Source: Hericium rajendrae (taxonomy: Eukaryota; Basidiomycota; Agaricomycetes; Russulales; Hericiaceae). Taken from it: a stretch of 64,000 nucleotides of DNA. Below are positions 1 to 10,644 of the stretch, in pieces (the first letter of the stretch is position 1; every line of letters starts with the position of its first letter). Position numbers and translations under genes: made by a program. The notes beneath the pieces were generated by a model that saw only the letters and a list, made by a program, of their open reading frames with translations, had not been told where the DNA came from and did no database searches. The stretch spans positions 1,716,501 to 1,780,500 of the forward strand of contig CM065879.1 in NCBI GenBank assembly GCA_033439255.1, in the 5' to 3' direction.

Positions 1-2941
1 TTCGTACCTTGCCAACATTTACCACGCGCAATTCTCGGACGACTGGCTTCTCGTATCTATAACATCGATTGGAACGGTTGAACACGCTTGAACGAGGATA
101 CGCACGATATGGTGCCGAACTCTATGGCCGTATTCTCGAGCTTTAGAGCTGGGACATCGTCGAAATCTTGCGGGTCAAAGTCCTTGACTGACCCCCAGAC
201 TTCATTAGCTCGGGTGTCCAGACTCAAGCTGTCTAACTTTGTCAACTAATCAGTGAGAAATAGAACGACACATTGTTAAGTCAGAGGTTCAAGAATGATG
301 ACATCAGCCACGCACTGTCAAGTCAAAGTCTGCCGATATAGGCCTGTGATCGCTCATGGTGATGGACGGATGACTAGCATACGACGACTGCCGCAGCGAA
401 ATGAATGGTGACTTCATATGAAGGATACGGTCAGTCCAAGCTGGTTTGCGCCTGTTGTGCGTATTAGTTGACTTGACGTTGCTTGGCTTCAAGATGTTTC
501 AGTGTCCTCACTTTACGTCGTATCCAAGGGAATCCATCATCAAACCATAGTTGAAGCGATAGGTGCTAGACGAATGGTAAATATACGTAAGGCCATATGG
601 TGTAGTTATGCCTACGGGAGGAAGGAAATCGGATGTTCGCTGAAGTTCACGAAAGCATGCTTGTGCCTGATCGAGCTCTTCAGCTGCCGTACAGCTTCAG
701 CGCGAGGACACGTGTATGCAGAGATTTCGAGTACACACCTGATCGAACTTGATCAATGTCGCCGTAGCCTCAGTCTGGGATTCCGAAGACAGGAACTTGC
801 GAACATCGCTGTCCGGTAGGTTGATGCGGTAGTTTAGGTCTACCAGCTTCGACATTAAGTGGATTGACTTGCAGCAATACCCAATATTACTTACCGCCCT
901 GTTTAGTGAGGCACATCGCGATGAGATAACCAAATTTCGGTCACGAAAAATATTGACGTACCATCCAAATCAAAGCGTCGGACTCGTATACATTGGTTGA
1001 AGAACGCTCGGTTCCATCCGGCATCAGTGGTGCCGCGTACTCGACGCTTGGAGCGAAGCCAAGACGCCGGGAGATATCATGAAAATCTGCATTGCGTCGC
1101 TCCTTCATCTCCTCGAACGCTGCGAGATGTGCATTCACAAATGTCAGGGTGGTCGGGCAGGGTGATGGAACCTCGAAACTCGGAGCCGGCCGATAGACCA
1201 GACGTACCCCAGTCGCGCCTTTGTTGCCCTTCGATAAGATTAGTGAATCTTGCGACAAGCATATAAGAGCCGGGTGGTAAGATAAACGATCATTACCATG
1301 ATGCCCATGATGCCCGCACCCATGGAGCCAGTTTCGGCCTCAACGAAACATTGCTTAGTATCGCTTCGGACGAAAATTAGGATCAGCATTCCGACCAATT
1401 GCTTTGCTACAAGCTAGCGAAAATATGGTCAAGAGTAGACTCAAATGGAAGGTCATTGCTCCTACTTTCTCGTAGAGGTCCCGTTTCTCCCCTAGTCCGG
1501 CCATGATGGCACCTGTCCATGCTTCTTCTCGTGTTGTCTTAGTTGAGTACAGCAAAGCTTCGGTGGAAAGATCCAGCTCCTGGAATGCGAAGAGAAGTAG
1601 ATCAGGATCGGCTAGCTTCTGGACGTCATTATCGCGGGGTGCTTGAGGTGCTTTGGCCTTCACAAAGTTCTCTTTAAGCGAGAAGAGCGTGAGGTCGTCA
1701 AATGACATGGTGCAAGAATAAGATGATGCGTTACCTGAGGGAGGGTATCCCTTTCCAACTTCTCCCATTGACAGCGGAGACATTTCTTTCAAAGGTGGAA
1801 TGAGGTCGACCTTTCTCTTGCTGTCATCTTCATCTCTGACCAAAATTCCGGCTCCTCCAACCCATGCTGAAAGATCCTGAGAAGGAAGTTTCCCATTGAC
1901 ATTGAACGTGCCAACTCGTATTCTGATACTCCAGTCTGTCACCGTTGGTCGAAGAGCAAGCATCACACGAAACGATCGATAATTACCTGAGCATTTGAGT
2001 GTCCGCATCCTTTTTGGCTGTACTTCGCGCTTGCACACGAAGCCAATCGTCTCGAAGCGCGGAGTAATCAGCCGCGTCGTCACCAGGCATACCAGCACAT
2101 CCTCGAGAAAGCCTTGTGTGAAGAGGTTGGTTCGTCTCGCGAAGATCCTGCGGAGGCAGAGCTGACGAGCAGTACAGAAGAAAGGTATTTATTTTTCGTC
2201 GTCTTCGTGTGATGTAAGCTTACCCGAGATCCAAGTTATGCGAGGAAAGGCATAGGGCGCAAGCCATGACCTTGTGGATGAGGTTGTATATTCCTTAGGT
2301 TCTGTAAAACAAGTTGGCCAAGTAACGCAAAGCCAAGGAAATGTGAACGCGTACCGGAGAGCTCCTTCAACTCCCGATACTCTGACATCAATGAAGACAA
2401 TGCATCTCTGTCGGATGAGATGAAATCAAACTCCATCTTGTCCCCGCTGGAGACCTCTACGCAAAGTACTTGGATCGGGTCTGTTCACGTCGTCAGACAT
2501 GCGCATTGCGATGCGCAATACGAAATCCCAAGCGCAGAGCGTACCGACTGTATCCGAGACTTGCACAACCCTGATATCAAACACCTGCGTGACGGCGAGG
2601 GTGCGATCTAGCACAAGCTTCGAGAAACCATTCGACCCCGGCGGTCCATATGATTTAAAGAGGAATACACTAGGAGAATGTCAGAATCACCTGCTCTGGG
2701 AAAGCCTGGATAGCAGGCATGCTCACCCTCCTGATTCTCCCGCTGTTCCCTCCCCATGTCTGACGATGGCAAGCACTGCGTCGTAGTCGTCGGGTGATGC
2801 TATATCCTGCAGCGTAGTCTGCGCTTCCCCTTCGTCCTTCGAGAGACCATTGGAGCGTCGGTCCTGCGCGGCTTTCACAAGACCCTCCATAGCGACTGTG
2901 ACTCTGTCCGAAGGCCGTAGCAACGCTTGCACGCGTCCCAT
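1..2941 (-). CDS. OCRL/INPP5B-like inositol polyphosphate 5-phosphatase, 3' end cut by window edge
   Basis: Multi-exon gene read right to left; the last exons lie beyond base 1. It should remove the 5-phosphate from membrane phosphoinositides. The exons carry the family motifs in order: FNVNGK at the start of the catalytic domain (about 1.9 kb), LLLFAFQELDLSTEALL (about 1.6 kb), GNKGATGVRL and FVNAHLAA (about 1.1-1.2 kb), then RKPAWTDRIL and SDHRPISADF (about 0.35-0.45 kb). The stretch at 57-245 (PALKLENTAIEFGTI) resembles the start of an ASH domain, which points to the OCRL/INPP5B branch rather than a synaptojanin. The start MGRVQALLRPSDRV at 2941 is the first ATG of the outermost plausible exon; an extra upstream exon cannot be excluded. 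Family call firm, exon limits approximate. Confidence 0.85.
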
Positions 2942-3174
2942 GATGTTCGGCAGAGTAATTCAATGGCTATGTGTGTCCGAGTCCGAAAAGTGACATCCTA
3001 GGTGCCGTTCAGCCAACAAGGGGACTCTAATATAGCGAGTTGTCGCAAATTGTATTTGTGGTTGGAAGTAAAGATGATGCACCCAATGCCGCGGCCTTGA
3101 CGCGACGGGCGCCAAAGCACTTGTCCACAACCATCGCCATCGACCGGCAAAGGTCTGCAAAACAAGTCGCAGCC

Positions 3175-3431
3175 ATGCCTCCACCGTCAGTGTCGCCTAT
3201 GGCTGCTACTCCACTGCGCCGTCTTGCTCTCCATTCGACATCAACGTGTGCAGAGCATGCATCCAGCTACGGAAAATGCATCCTTGCTACATACACTGAC
3301 GTTCACAAGGACGGCTGCAAAGCCGAGTTCGACAGGTTCGCGGCCTGCGTGAAACTCGCGGTATGTCGCGTCGTTGCTATGTTCTCTGCTTCTTCTCTAA
3401 TATTCTTCTCTAATAGATGAAACGAAAGTAG
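3175..3431 (+). CDS. Small twin-Cx9C (CHCH) protein, NDUFAF8-like
   Basis: Two exons, 3175-3360 and 3417-3431, with a 56 nt intron (gtatgt...aatag) at a codon boundary; the second exon adds only MKRK and the stop, giving 66 residues. The protein has two exact Cx9C pairs: CAEHASSYGKC and CKAEFDRFAAC. Twin-Cx9C proteins are oxidised by the Mia40 relay and sit in the mitochondrial intermembrane space; the YGKCI and DGCKAEF spacing resembles the complex I assembly factor NDUFAF8 group. The paralogue assignment is inference. The gene starts about 230 bp from the start of the divergent 5-phosphatase, so they may share a promoter region. The frame is open upstream of 3175, but this is the first ATG before the conserved part. 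Confidence 0.75.
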
Positions 3432-3922
3432 AGTAGGATCTTGTTTTGTACGCATATCCCGTTCACCGACGCGCATACAGTCCTCATCGTAGGGTCTGTT
3501 AGTCAATGCGATTCGTTCACCGTGCATATTACCGATGACACCCAATGAAATCATCCAATCCATAAACAGGAGAGCTTGCGTTCAAGATCCCTTCTGAGAA
3601 TTTGCTCCGCAAGTCTCAACACATGGGCGGCAACGCGTTCACTAAAGCAGGATAGGATATGGAGGAGCGACGCGACTGAAGAGGATTATCAAAACAAGTA
3701 CGGCTATGGCTACATTGGTGTAAATGTTCGAGGGAAGGCATATCGAAGTCGGAAGTATGTAGAGGCGGTAGTGGACGAGTACTGCATCGGGTATCAGGGT
3801 ATAAAGAGGAACTTATAAGGTAGTACGGAAAATGCAGGCCACTGTTCATCGCGCAATGCAACAGATCTGCAAGAAGGTATTAACAAGAAGTCTCGCAGGA
3901 AATGCATATCAAGCCTACCAAA
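3432..3922. other. Intergenic, nothing recognised
   Basis: Only short overlapping open frames without family motifs or convincing splice signals. It lies between the 3' ends of the Cx9C gene and the SUN gene, so it should hold both 3' untranslated regions. Confidence 0.5.
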
Positions 3923-4846
3923 TCAAGCTTTATTTCCATACATTTCAACCCCACATAGAGCGGTCGATGGCCCGCCCCAGTTGACATGAATGTTGAGGAT
4001 GATCGTTCCAAAATCGATTCCCCATTCCACGGTCTCCTTGAAGACGGGAAATGACTGTCTGCGGGGTCCATCAAAGTCGTACTCGAACGTGGCAATGGGC
4101 ACATAAATCCCTGGCCACGCTTGCGCTAATCCAGGCGGAAATGGCGGGACACGCGAAAGCAGAGCCATCAGCTTCTCCTCCTTGAGCTTGAACATGTTGG
4201 GCACGTCGTCCAAGAGGCCATATACCACCACGATGCGGGGGTTCCAGTGGATCTGTCTGTTATGACGACCTTCGCTTCCCGAAAGGAAGTCAGATTGCTC
4301 GATGACCACCGCAGTGGGTACGGTGCGGACGGCCAGGGAGACTCCTAGACTGCCGGACTCTCCAGAGAACAACCAGCACTGGTCTCGACCGATGTCCCTG
4401 CTCAGAGCTGTGGCTGCTGCGTGGCTGAAATTGCCTCGGGCGACTGCCAAGTACTCCTTCCAGTCGAAAGAAGGCATCTCGGCTCCTGTGAGCGCTGGTA
4501 CAATGGTGGCACCAGTATCCTTGAATGCAGCATTATTGTGTGATCGAAAGTCACAATAGCCCGAGGGAGAATGAGTCGTATTGGAAGAGATGGAGGGCGA
4601 GAGTGCCCGAGGAATACTCTTCGGATTGCGCGAGATCCTGGATAAGGATGGAATCGAATGGCGGATATCAAAGATATAGTATACGACAAGGAGCTGGAGG
4701 ACGCTTAGGACGATCAGAAGCAAGACTAGCGGCCTACATGCTGAGGGTCCATGCAACGATGAGCCACTAATTCGGAAGTACTCAAAAGTATGAAGAGACG
4801 CACCTCCGCGCAAAGGATAATTATTCCGGCTAGAAGTATATGACAT
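3923..4846 (-). CDS. SUN-domain protein
   Basis: Single open frame of 307 residues. A strongly hydrophobic segment (LVLLLIVLSVLQLLVVYYIF) lies at about residues 40-60, followed by a Ser/Pro-rich linker and a C-terminal SUN-like fold. Family features are CWLFSGESGSLGVSLAV, the EQSDF strand, FEYDFDG and the terminal ILNIHVNWGGPSTALCGVEM, which matches the usual SNWGhp...C..R.HG ending of SUN domains. SUN proteins anchor in the inner nuclear membrane or ER with the SUN domain on the lumenal side. Whether this is the LINC-complex Sad1 type or the shorter fungal ER/secreted type is not decided; the short linker without a clear coiled coil favours the latter. A small N-terminal intron is possible. 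Confidence 0.75.
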   Translation of the reverse strand: MSYTSSRNNYPLRGGASLHTFEYFRISGSSLHGPSACRPLVLLLIVLSVLQLLVVYYIFDIRHSIPSLSRISRNPKSIPRALSPSISSNTTHSPSGYCDFRSHNNAAFKDTGATIVPALTGAEMPSFDWKEYLAVARGNFSHAAATALSRDIGRDQCWLFSGESGSLGVSLAVRTVPTAVVIEQSDFLSGSEGRHNRQIHWNPRIVVVYGLLDDVPNMFKLKEEKLMALLSRVPPFPPGLAQAWPGIYVPIATFEYDFDGPRRQSFPVFKETVEWGIDFGTIILNIHVNWGGPSTALCGVEMYGNKA

Positions 4847-5477
4847 TGAAGGATGCGAGCCAAATGCAGAGGCTCAGGACCTACTACGATCTGAACAGAC
4901 AACTAACCTGGAGGACGGTGGTGTTCGCCAGCAGGCGGATAGTGCAGCATCGCCCAGCTCAATGGACTCGATTTATGGGCAGGACAAGGCCTAGACCTAT
5001 GCCTCGAAACACGACTTGTCTTTGACTCTGAAAGACGCCTTCAAAGACCAAAGAAACTGGTCACGAAGTGAAAGAACAAAGTCGTGTGCACGACACGGTC
5101 GGTGATATTGATGTCATTCCGGATTTGGACAAATCCTGAGCAAAGAGTTGGGCATTCAGGACAAATTAGGAACGAAAACAAGGAAAATAGGACTTACTTT
5201 GTCCTGAAACGGAAACACAACACGGATGCTGGCGGACGCGGCCATCTATGAAAGGATGTAACAAAGATTCGGTTTGTTCTTCTGTAAAAGCTATCGTACA
5301 TCCTACAGAGAAGTAATGGGTAGTATACATGACAAAATGGTATGCGAGAAGTCCATGATGGGACTGGTAATACAGCATGATCATAAATATCCGGAACTGT
5401 GTTAGAAATAATGGCAAAGAAAAGATAAATAATGGAACAGACGGTGAAAATGCGTCATGAATGAAAACACATGTAGA
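4847..5477. other. Intergenic, nothing recognised
   Basis: AT-rich in its right half (5160-5460). Short open frames on both strands show no motif. It holds the promoter of the SUN gene and the 3' region of the BTB gene. Confidence 0.5.
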
Positions 5478-6380
5478 TCACTTTTCTGCAAACGCATAAG
5501 CGACGGCAGCAGCTGCAATATGCTTGAGCTGCTCGGGTGCGAGAATCTGCTTGTAAGACCTCGCATTCCGGTCCGACGCACCAGAACCCCCCGCGCGAAG
5601 AGCTGCAAAAAGGAAATCCTCTCGAGCCTTCGCGATCTTCGCGACGGTGTTACTCGAGAGCCTTTCGATCTCCTTCGCTCTCAGAGGTCTAGAGCGCGCA
5701 ACGACCTCCATAGCGGCGGGGAACAGATACTTCTCGCGAGACAGCTGTAGCCGTTCTGCAATAGTTATCCGCTCGATAGGGTCCAGACGAGGTCGCATGG
5801 AGAAGATATGGTCGACGGCGCGCTTTCGCACATTGTCGAAAGCGAACCGCTCGGAAATGGCTAGCAAAGCTAGCCACTGCTCCGGAGACATCGAAAAATC
5901 GACATGCATACTGAATGACGAAAGAAGGAACGATGATTGTCACTCGGACATATAGAGAGAATATAGAACGTACCTCTCATAGAAAAAGAGCAGGAGACTC
6001 TCAAACTCTAAATGAGTTGTGCCATCGAGAATAATGGGCTTCGAGTCCGAAGAGCCCTCGGCGACGCCATCCCCTGAGGCTTGCCGATGAGAAAACATGA
6101 CTTGAAACATGGCAGAGTTCCTCTGAAGAAAGTGGCGATGTACTCTGTACAACTGATCTTCGACCTAAGACAAGTTTTCGAATCAGTTTCGCGGAACGAA
6201 TCACGGGCTCTGGCGCACCTGGAAGACCGATAGCTCGTCGCTAAAATAGAAAACGCTATGTCGAGCAGCTCCAGTTGCTGAGGCATGTCTGGGCCCTCTC
6301 GGCTTCGGCACAAAGTATCGAGGCAGAGAGGATGAGAGAGACTCGGAGTGGAGGATTGCGGGTGAAACCGAAGCCTCCAT
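5478..6380 (-). CDS. BTB/POZ-domain protein
   Basis: Three exons: 6219-6380, 5974-6164 and 5478-5910, joined by introns of 54 and 63 nt with GT/AG ends. The join gives the signature of basidiomycete BTB proteins: SVFQ followed by VEDQLYRVHRHFLQRNSAMF, then LEFESLLLFFYES and MSPEQWLALLAISERFAFDN. The C-terminal half is helical, with a long basic and Ala-rich stretch ending in AYAFAEK. Fungal members are usually hypothetical; the BTB fold mediates dimerisation or binding to cullin-3. The chosen ATG (MEASVSPAIL) is the last one before the BTB core; the frame is open upstream, so the N-terminus could be longer. No neighbour suggests a pathway. Confidence 0.8.
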
Positions 6381-7494
6381 TAAAGCAGGAACGAGTCCAG
6401 GAACCCTTCCCCCTACCGCAAAGCAATAGGTGAAACCTGAAAGCAGGCGGCAAGGGACACGTAAGCGCGAAACTGCTCTAATAACCAAGCGACAAAACGG
6501 CACTAGGAGCCCAGTTGGGAGGTTTGTGGCGGCGCGGGTGAGTTGCGGAGCCTTGGTCGGCCTTCTCAGGCCTTCTTGAAGTACCAAAAGGCCGTACAAC
6601 TATCTCAATCATCAGTAATTGACAGAACTGCGGTGAGCCTTAACCTATGCACAGTAGTGCGCTGATGTATCTGGCAAATGCAGTTGATGGGCGTGCGGCC
6701 TGGTGGAGGGGGCGGGCAGACCAAAGCCGCGGCCGTGCCGGCCCTAACCCTGTCGGAGGAGGCGTGTGAATCGGCCGTTTCATACATCTGCTGTGCCAGC
6801 CTTCCATCATCTGAATCATAGCCGCAAGGTCATGTCGGGAGCCACTGTCTACTCACCATGGACATGCAACGTGAAAGATTTGTGCATCATAGATTGAATT
6901 GGATACTTACGGAAGACGGACTGACACTCGACGACGGTCTATCAGGTACGAGGGAATCCGGGGGCGGATAGAAGCGTCAAGACATGATAACGAGGGAACT
7001 TTCGCGGACAGGTGATCATCAGAAGTCTCCAACTTTCCATGCATAGCCTGAGCTTCGCGTCTAAGATTCTGGTTTGTGGATGCAACGATCGTTCAGGTTC
7101 GTGCTTTTGATCATTTTGATGCATATAAGAATATTTTGCTTTTCCGAGTCGGTGTCTATCGGTGTGTACCTATCCGAAATCTCCTGCCTTGCTCATCGAT
7201 TGCCGTAGGCAGAAATATGGAATGATTTTATGGCCAGGGGCCTACAGCACCCGTAACACAGGCAGTATACGTAACCGAATGCTGAGCATGCGATACTGGA
7301 TTATGGATCTAGAACAGCCCATGAGAAGCGCGAACAGGCGGGAGGACATCTCCCATAGCTTTTCGTGGGATGGTTATCCCATTTTACGAGATTTCTTCAC
7401 TGAGCGTATAATAGAGATTCATTCGGGCAGTGCGTATCATTTCGAGACCTGATCTCCTTCCCCCGAAGCCATTCAGATTGACTTCACCTCGAAG
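6381..7494. other. Intergenic between BTB gene and amidase 1
   Basis: No open frame with recognisable homology. GC-rich patches near 6690-6760 and the amidase promoter at the right end. The 12 bases before the amidase ATG resemble those before the second amidase (tcacctcgaa(g/c)ATG), so the duplication includes at least the immediate 5' region. Confidence 0.5.
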
Positions 7495-9621
7495 ATGCGG
7501 CGAATTCGTGTCCCTCTCCTGGCTGGCTTCTTTCTGTTGACATGTCTCCTGCTGTTAGGCACAGCTTGTAGCGATATCGATGGAGATATCATATCTACTC
7601 GGGCAGCTCTTCCCGATCTATACGAGGCTTCCATCGCTGAGTTACAAGACGGATTAGAGAAGGGTCTTTTTTCGAGCGTTGATCTCGTCACGGTAGCTGC
7701 AATCTTTTTGTGATATCCATATCAGGTTGATTTGAAAAGGATGTCATTGTTTCCAGGCGTACTTCGCCCGAATTGAGGAGGTCAACCTCCAGGGACCGAC
7801 GCTGCGCGCAGTGATCGAAACGAATCCTAGCGCACTCTCCCAAGCGGCCGCACTAGACGCGGAACGCAAGGTCAAAGGTCCACGCAGCGCCTTGCACGGT
7901 ATTCCCATACTTCTCAAGGACAACATAGCCACGCGCGCCAGCGATGGTAATACCTCATTGTCCGTTCCGAAATGAATGTCGTACTGACTCCGGCTGTTGG
8001 TGAGGCATGAACACGACCGCAGGTGCGTGCGCTCGCCACGACACGCTCCTCCGTCGTGTTTACCAGTGTGCCCGCGTGTTTCAGGTTCATTTGCCCTGCT
8101 GGGCTCCATACCTCCCCGGGATGCGACAGTTGCAGCCAAGCTGCGCGCAGCAGGCGCGATCCTCCTGGGCAAAGCCAATCTCTCTGAGTGGGCACACTTC
8201 CGTGGAAATATAGCATCAGGATTCTCAGGGCGAGGGGGCCAGGCGACAAGTCCATACTTCCCCCTCGCGGACCCATCTGGGTCAAGTTCCGGGAGCGGAA
8301 TTGGATCGGCCATTGGGCTCACAGCCGCGGCACTTGGCAGCGAAACAGACGGTTCCATCGTGTCTCCGAGCAGTCGAAACAATCTCGTGGGGATTAAGCC
8401 GACAGTGGGGTTGACTTCCAGAGCTGGAGGTGAGCTGTTAACTCCCAGCTCGGACCTATGTAGTCCATACTTACTTCGCAGTTATCCCCATTTCCGTCCA
8501 TCAGGACACAGTTGGGCCTATGGCTCGTTCCGTTGCCGATGCGGCGTCAATTCTGACTGTCATTGCCGGACGTGATCCGCTGGACAACTTCACGCTTGCC
8601 CAGCCCCCACGGGTCCCCAACTTTTTGGATGCACTAAAGCCAAATGGGCTTAAGGGCGTGCGACTGGGTGTGCCCCGTTTATTCCAGGGAAGTGATCAGA
8701 ATATCATCGCTGCATTCAACGCCTCCATCGCATTGATCAAGAGCCTGGGCGCCACTGTAATCGACCCGGCCGAGTTCCCCGATGCAGAGGAGATGCTCGC
8801 ATCAAATAATGAGACCACTGTTCTTGACACAGACTTCAAGGTAGATATGCCTGATTCAGATCAATCGGGTCCTCAGATACTCACCTATGCATTAGGTCGA
8901 CATCCAGAATTATCTCTCTGGACTCCTCGAAGTGCCAACAAATGTCACAGATCTCGCCGATCTCATCGCATTCAACATCGCTCACGCTGACGAAGAGCTG
9001 ATCCCACCATTCTACACAGACCAATCCGAGTACGTGATTCAGAGATTAACTTCTGTCGCCAATCTCGACAGAATTCTGTTCAAGGTTCATCGCGTCAGAG
9101 AATACGAGCATGAATGCTGCGTACTTCGCCGCTCTGGCTGCAGACAAGGATCTGGGTCAGACCCGCGGCATTGACGCGACCCTGAAGAAGTTTAATCTCG
9201 ACGCCATCCTGCTGCCTACTGATGGTCAGTACTGCCATACCAAGCACATCTATCTTTGGAGCACAACTAAAATACTTGCGTGCTTGATAGGGTTCACGTC
9301 TGGGCCCGCCGCTATCGCTGGATATCCCATCGTCACCGGTAAGTGCCATTCAATAGATCTATTGAACGTCGCTCATGCTTTCGCCTTACAGTTCCTCTAG
9401 GATTCCAACCTGACAACGTGACCGCGACTGCAGCCAATCCCGTGGTCGAACGAGCGCCCGGTCTACCCTTCGGTATCTCCTTCATGGGTACGGCCTTCAG
9501 CGAGTTCGACCTCATTACATACGCGTTTGCCTACGAGCAAGCGACGCACACCCGCTTGAAGAGACTGGCGTTCCCGGCTGCTATTCCGAAGACTCAGCTT
9601 GCGGATGTCATTGGGAAATGA
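7495..9621 (+). CDS. Secreted amidase (amidase-signature family), copy 1
   Basis: Nine exons read by eye: 7495-7692, 7757-about 7947, an 18 nt micro-exon 8005-8022, 8085-8429, 8481-8840, 8896-about 9034, then three more to the stop at 9621. A signal peptide (VPLLAGFFLLTCLLLLGTAC) starts the protein. The amidase triad is visible: Lys in IPILLKDNIA, Ser in GSSSGSGIGSA and the nucleophile region LGSETDGS. The C-terminus carries GLPFGISFMGTAF and ends TQLADVIGK. The family hydrolyses amide bonds; the fungal substrate is unknown here. It forms a tandem pair with the gene at 10645-12702 and appears intact. The intron at 9339-9391 is absent from that neighbour. Confidence 0.9.
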
Positions 9622-10644
9622 GCTGACGATTGAATTACTTACTGCCTTTCCTTATGCATCGCAGTTTTGAGGCGAGCCAAGCGCCTTGCGATTGCAATCA
9701 CTTAGCACGATTGTCGGCATTCTACTGTACTCTTCCTCAGTTCTGAGACCCACTCGTGAATTAGTCAAAGAACGCGACAACGAGAGAAGGCAAAGGCGAG
9801 GATAAGGAGCGCAAACAGCACTGTGAGAATGCAAGGGCAAGGCGAGGAACTCTTGCCGGGCGGGCACAAACCGGGTGCGTGAGGACCATACACTCCCACT
9901 GAGTAATATACTACTGATACACGAGCTTGCGAGCAATATCGACCCAGAAACATGAGTTGCAACGGGCTATGGTCAGGCCCGAGTTTCAATGATCCCAAAG
10001 CATCGCGGAACAGAGGTGAATGTGATGCGGGTGCCCGACTGAGATAGTACGGCACGCGCTACGCATGCGGGGCCGACCGGAACAGCCGGATCAGATGGCG
10101 GAAGTCTAATCCGAGTCGGATCTGTCAAACAGTGAATACCGACTTTCGAGTGCATGGTCGTCGCAAGGCCGTCAGTTGATCAGAGAGATCGGCCGTCACT
10201 CCTCTAGTCCTTCAGCTCTCAAGGTCTGGGGCCTACCAGTCCAATATTGCATTGACCACTTTACCATGGTTTAAACCATCGATCACCGACGTTTCGTTTT
10301 TCTGAGCATGATGATCGTGTCTCTTCCGAAACGGTGCGTGCAGTATTTGTCTAAACTTCCTTGCCTTGCTCATTGACACTCTATGCGCAAAGCGTATCGC
10401 TTCTCATGGATACACCATCCTCAGGGTAAACAGCATACGTCAAGTACTGAATGATGGGTCTGCGCTTCTTGATTATATATTTTGATCTTATGGGAGGGGA
10501 CCACGCTCGGGTGGGAAGAAATCACCCATACACTTCGAGCTGCAAGGTTATGGCGCCTAATGAAGCTTCTTCTAACGTATTATAAGGTCTCTTGAGCGAT
10601 GCGTAGCGTCTCTGGACTGTTTCTGCTGCTAGTTCACCTCGAAC
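9622..10644. other. Intergenic between the two amidases
   Basis: No recognisable coding sequence, RNA gene or repeat. A TATA-like run (ttatatattttg, about 10473) lies about 170 bp upstream of the second amidase start. Confidence 0.5.

Noticed and set aside
9352-9365. Perfect palindrome caatagatctattg in an amidase intron
   Set aside because: Only 14 bp in an AT-rich intron; compatible with chance.
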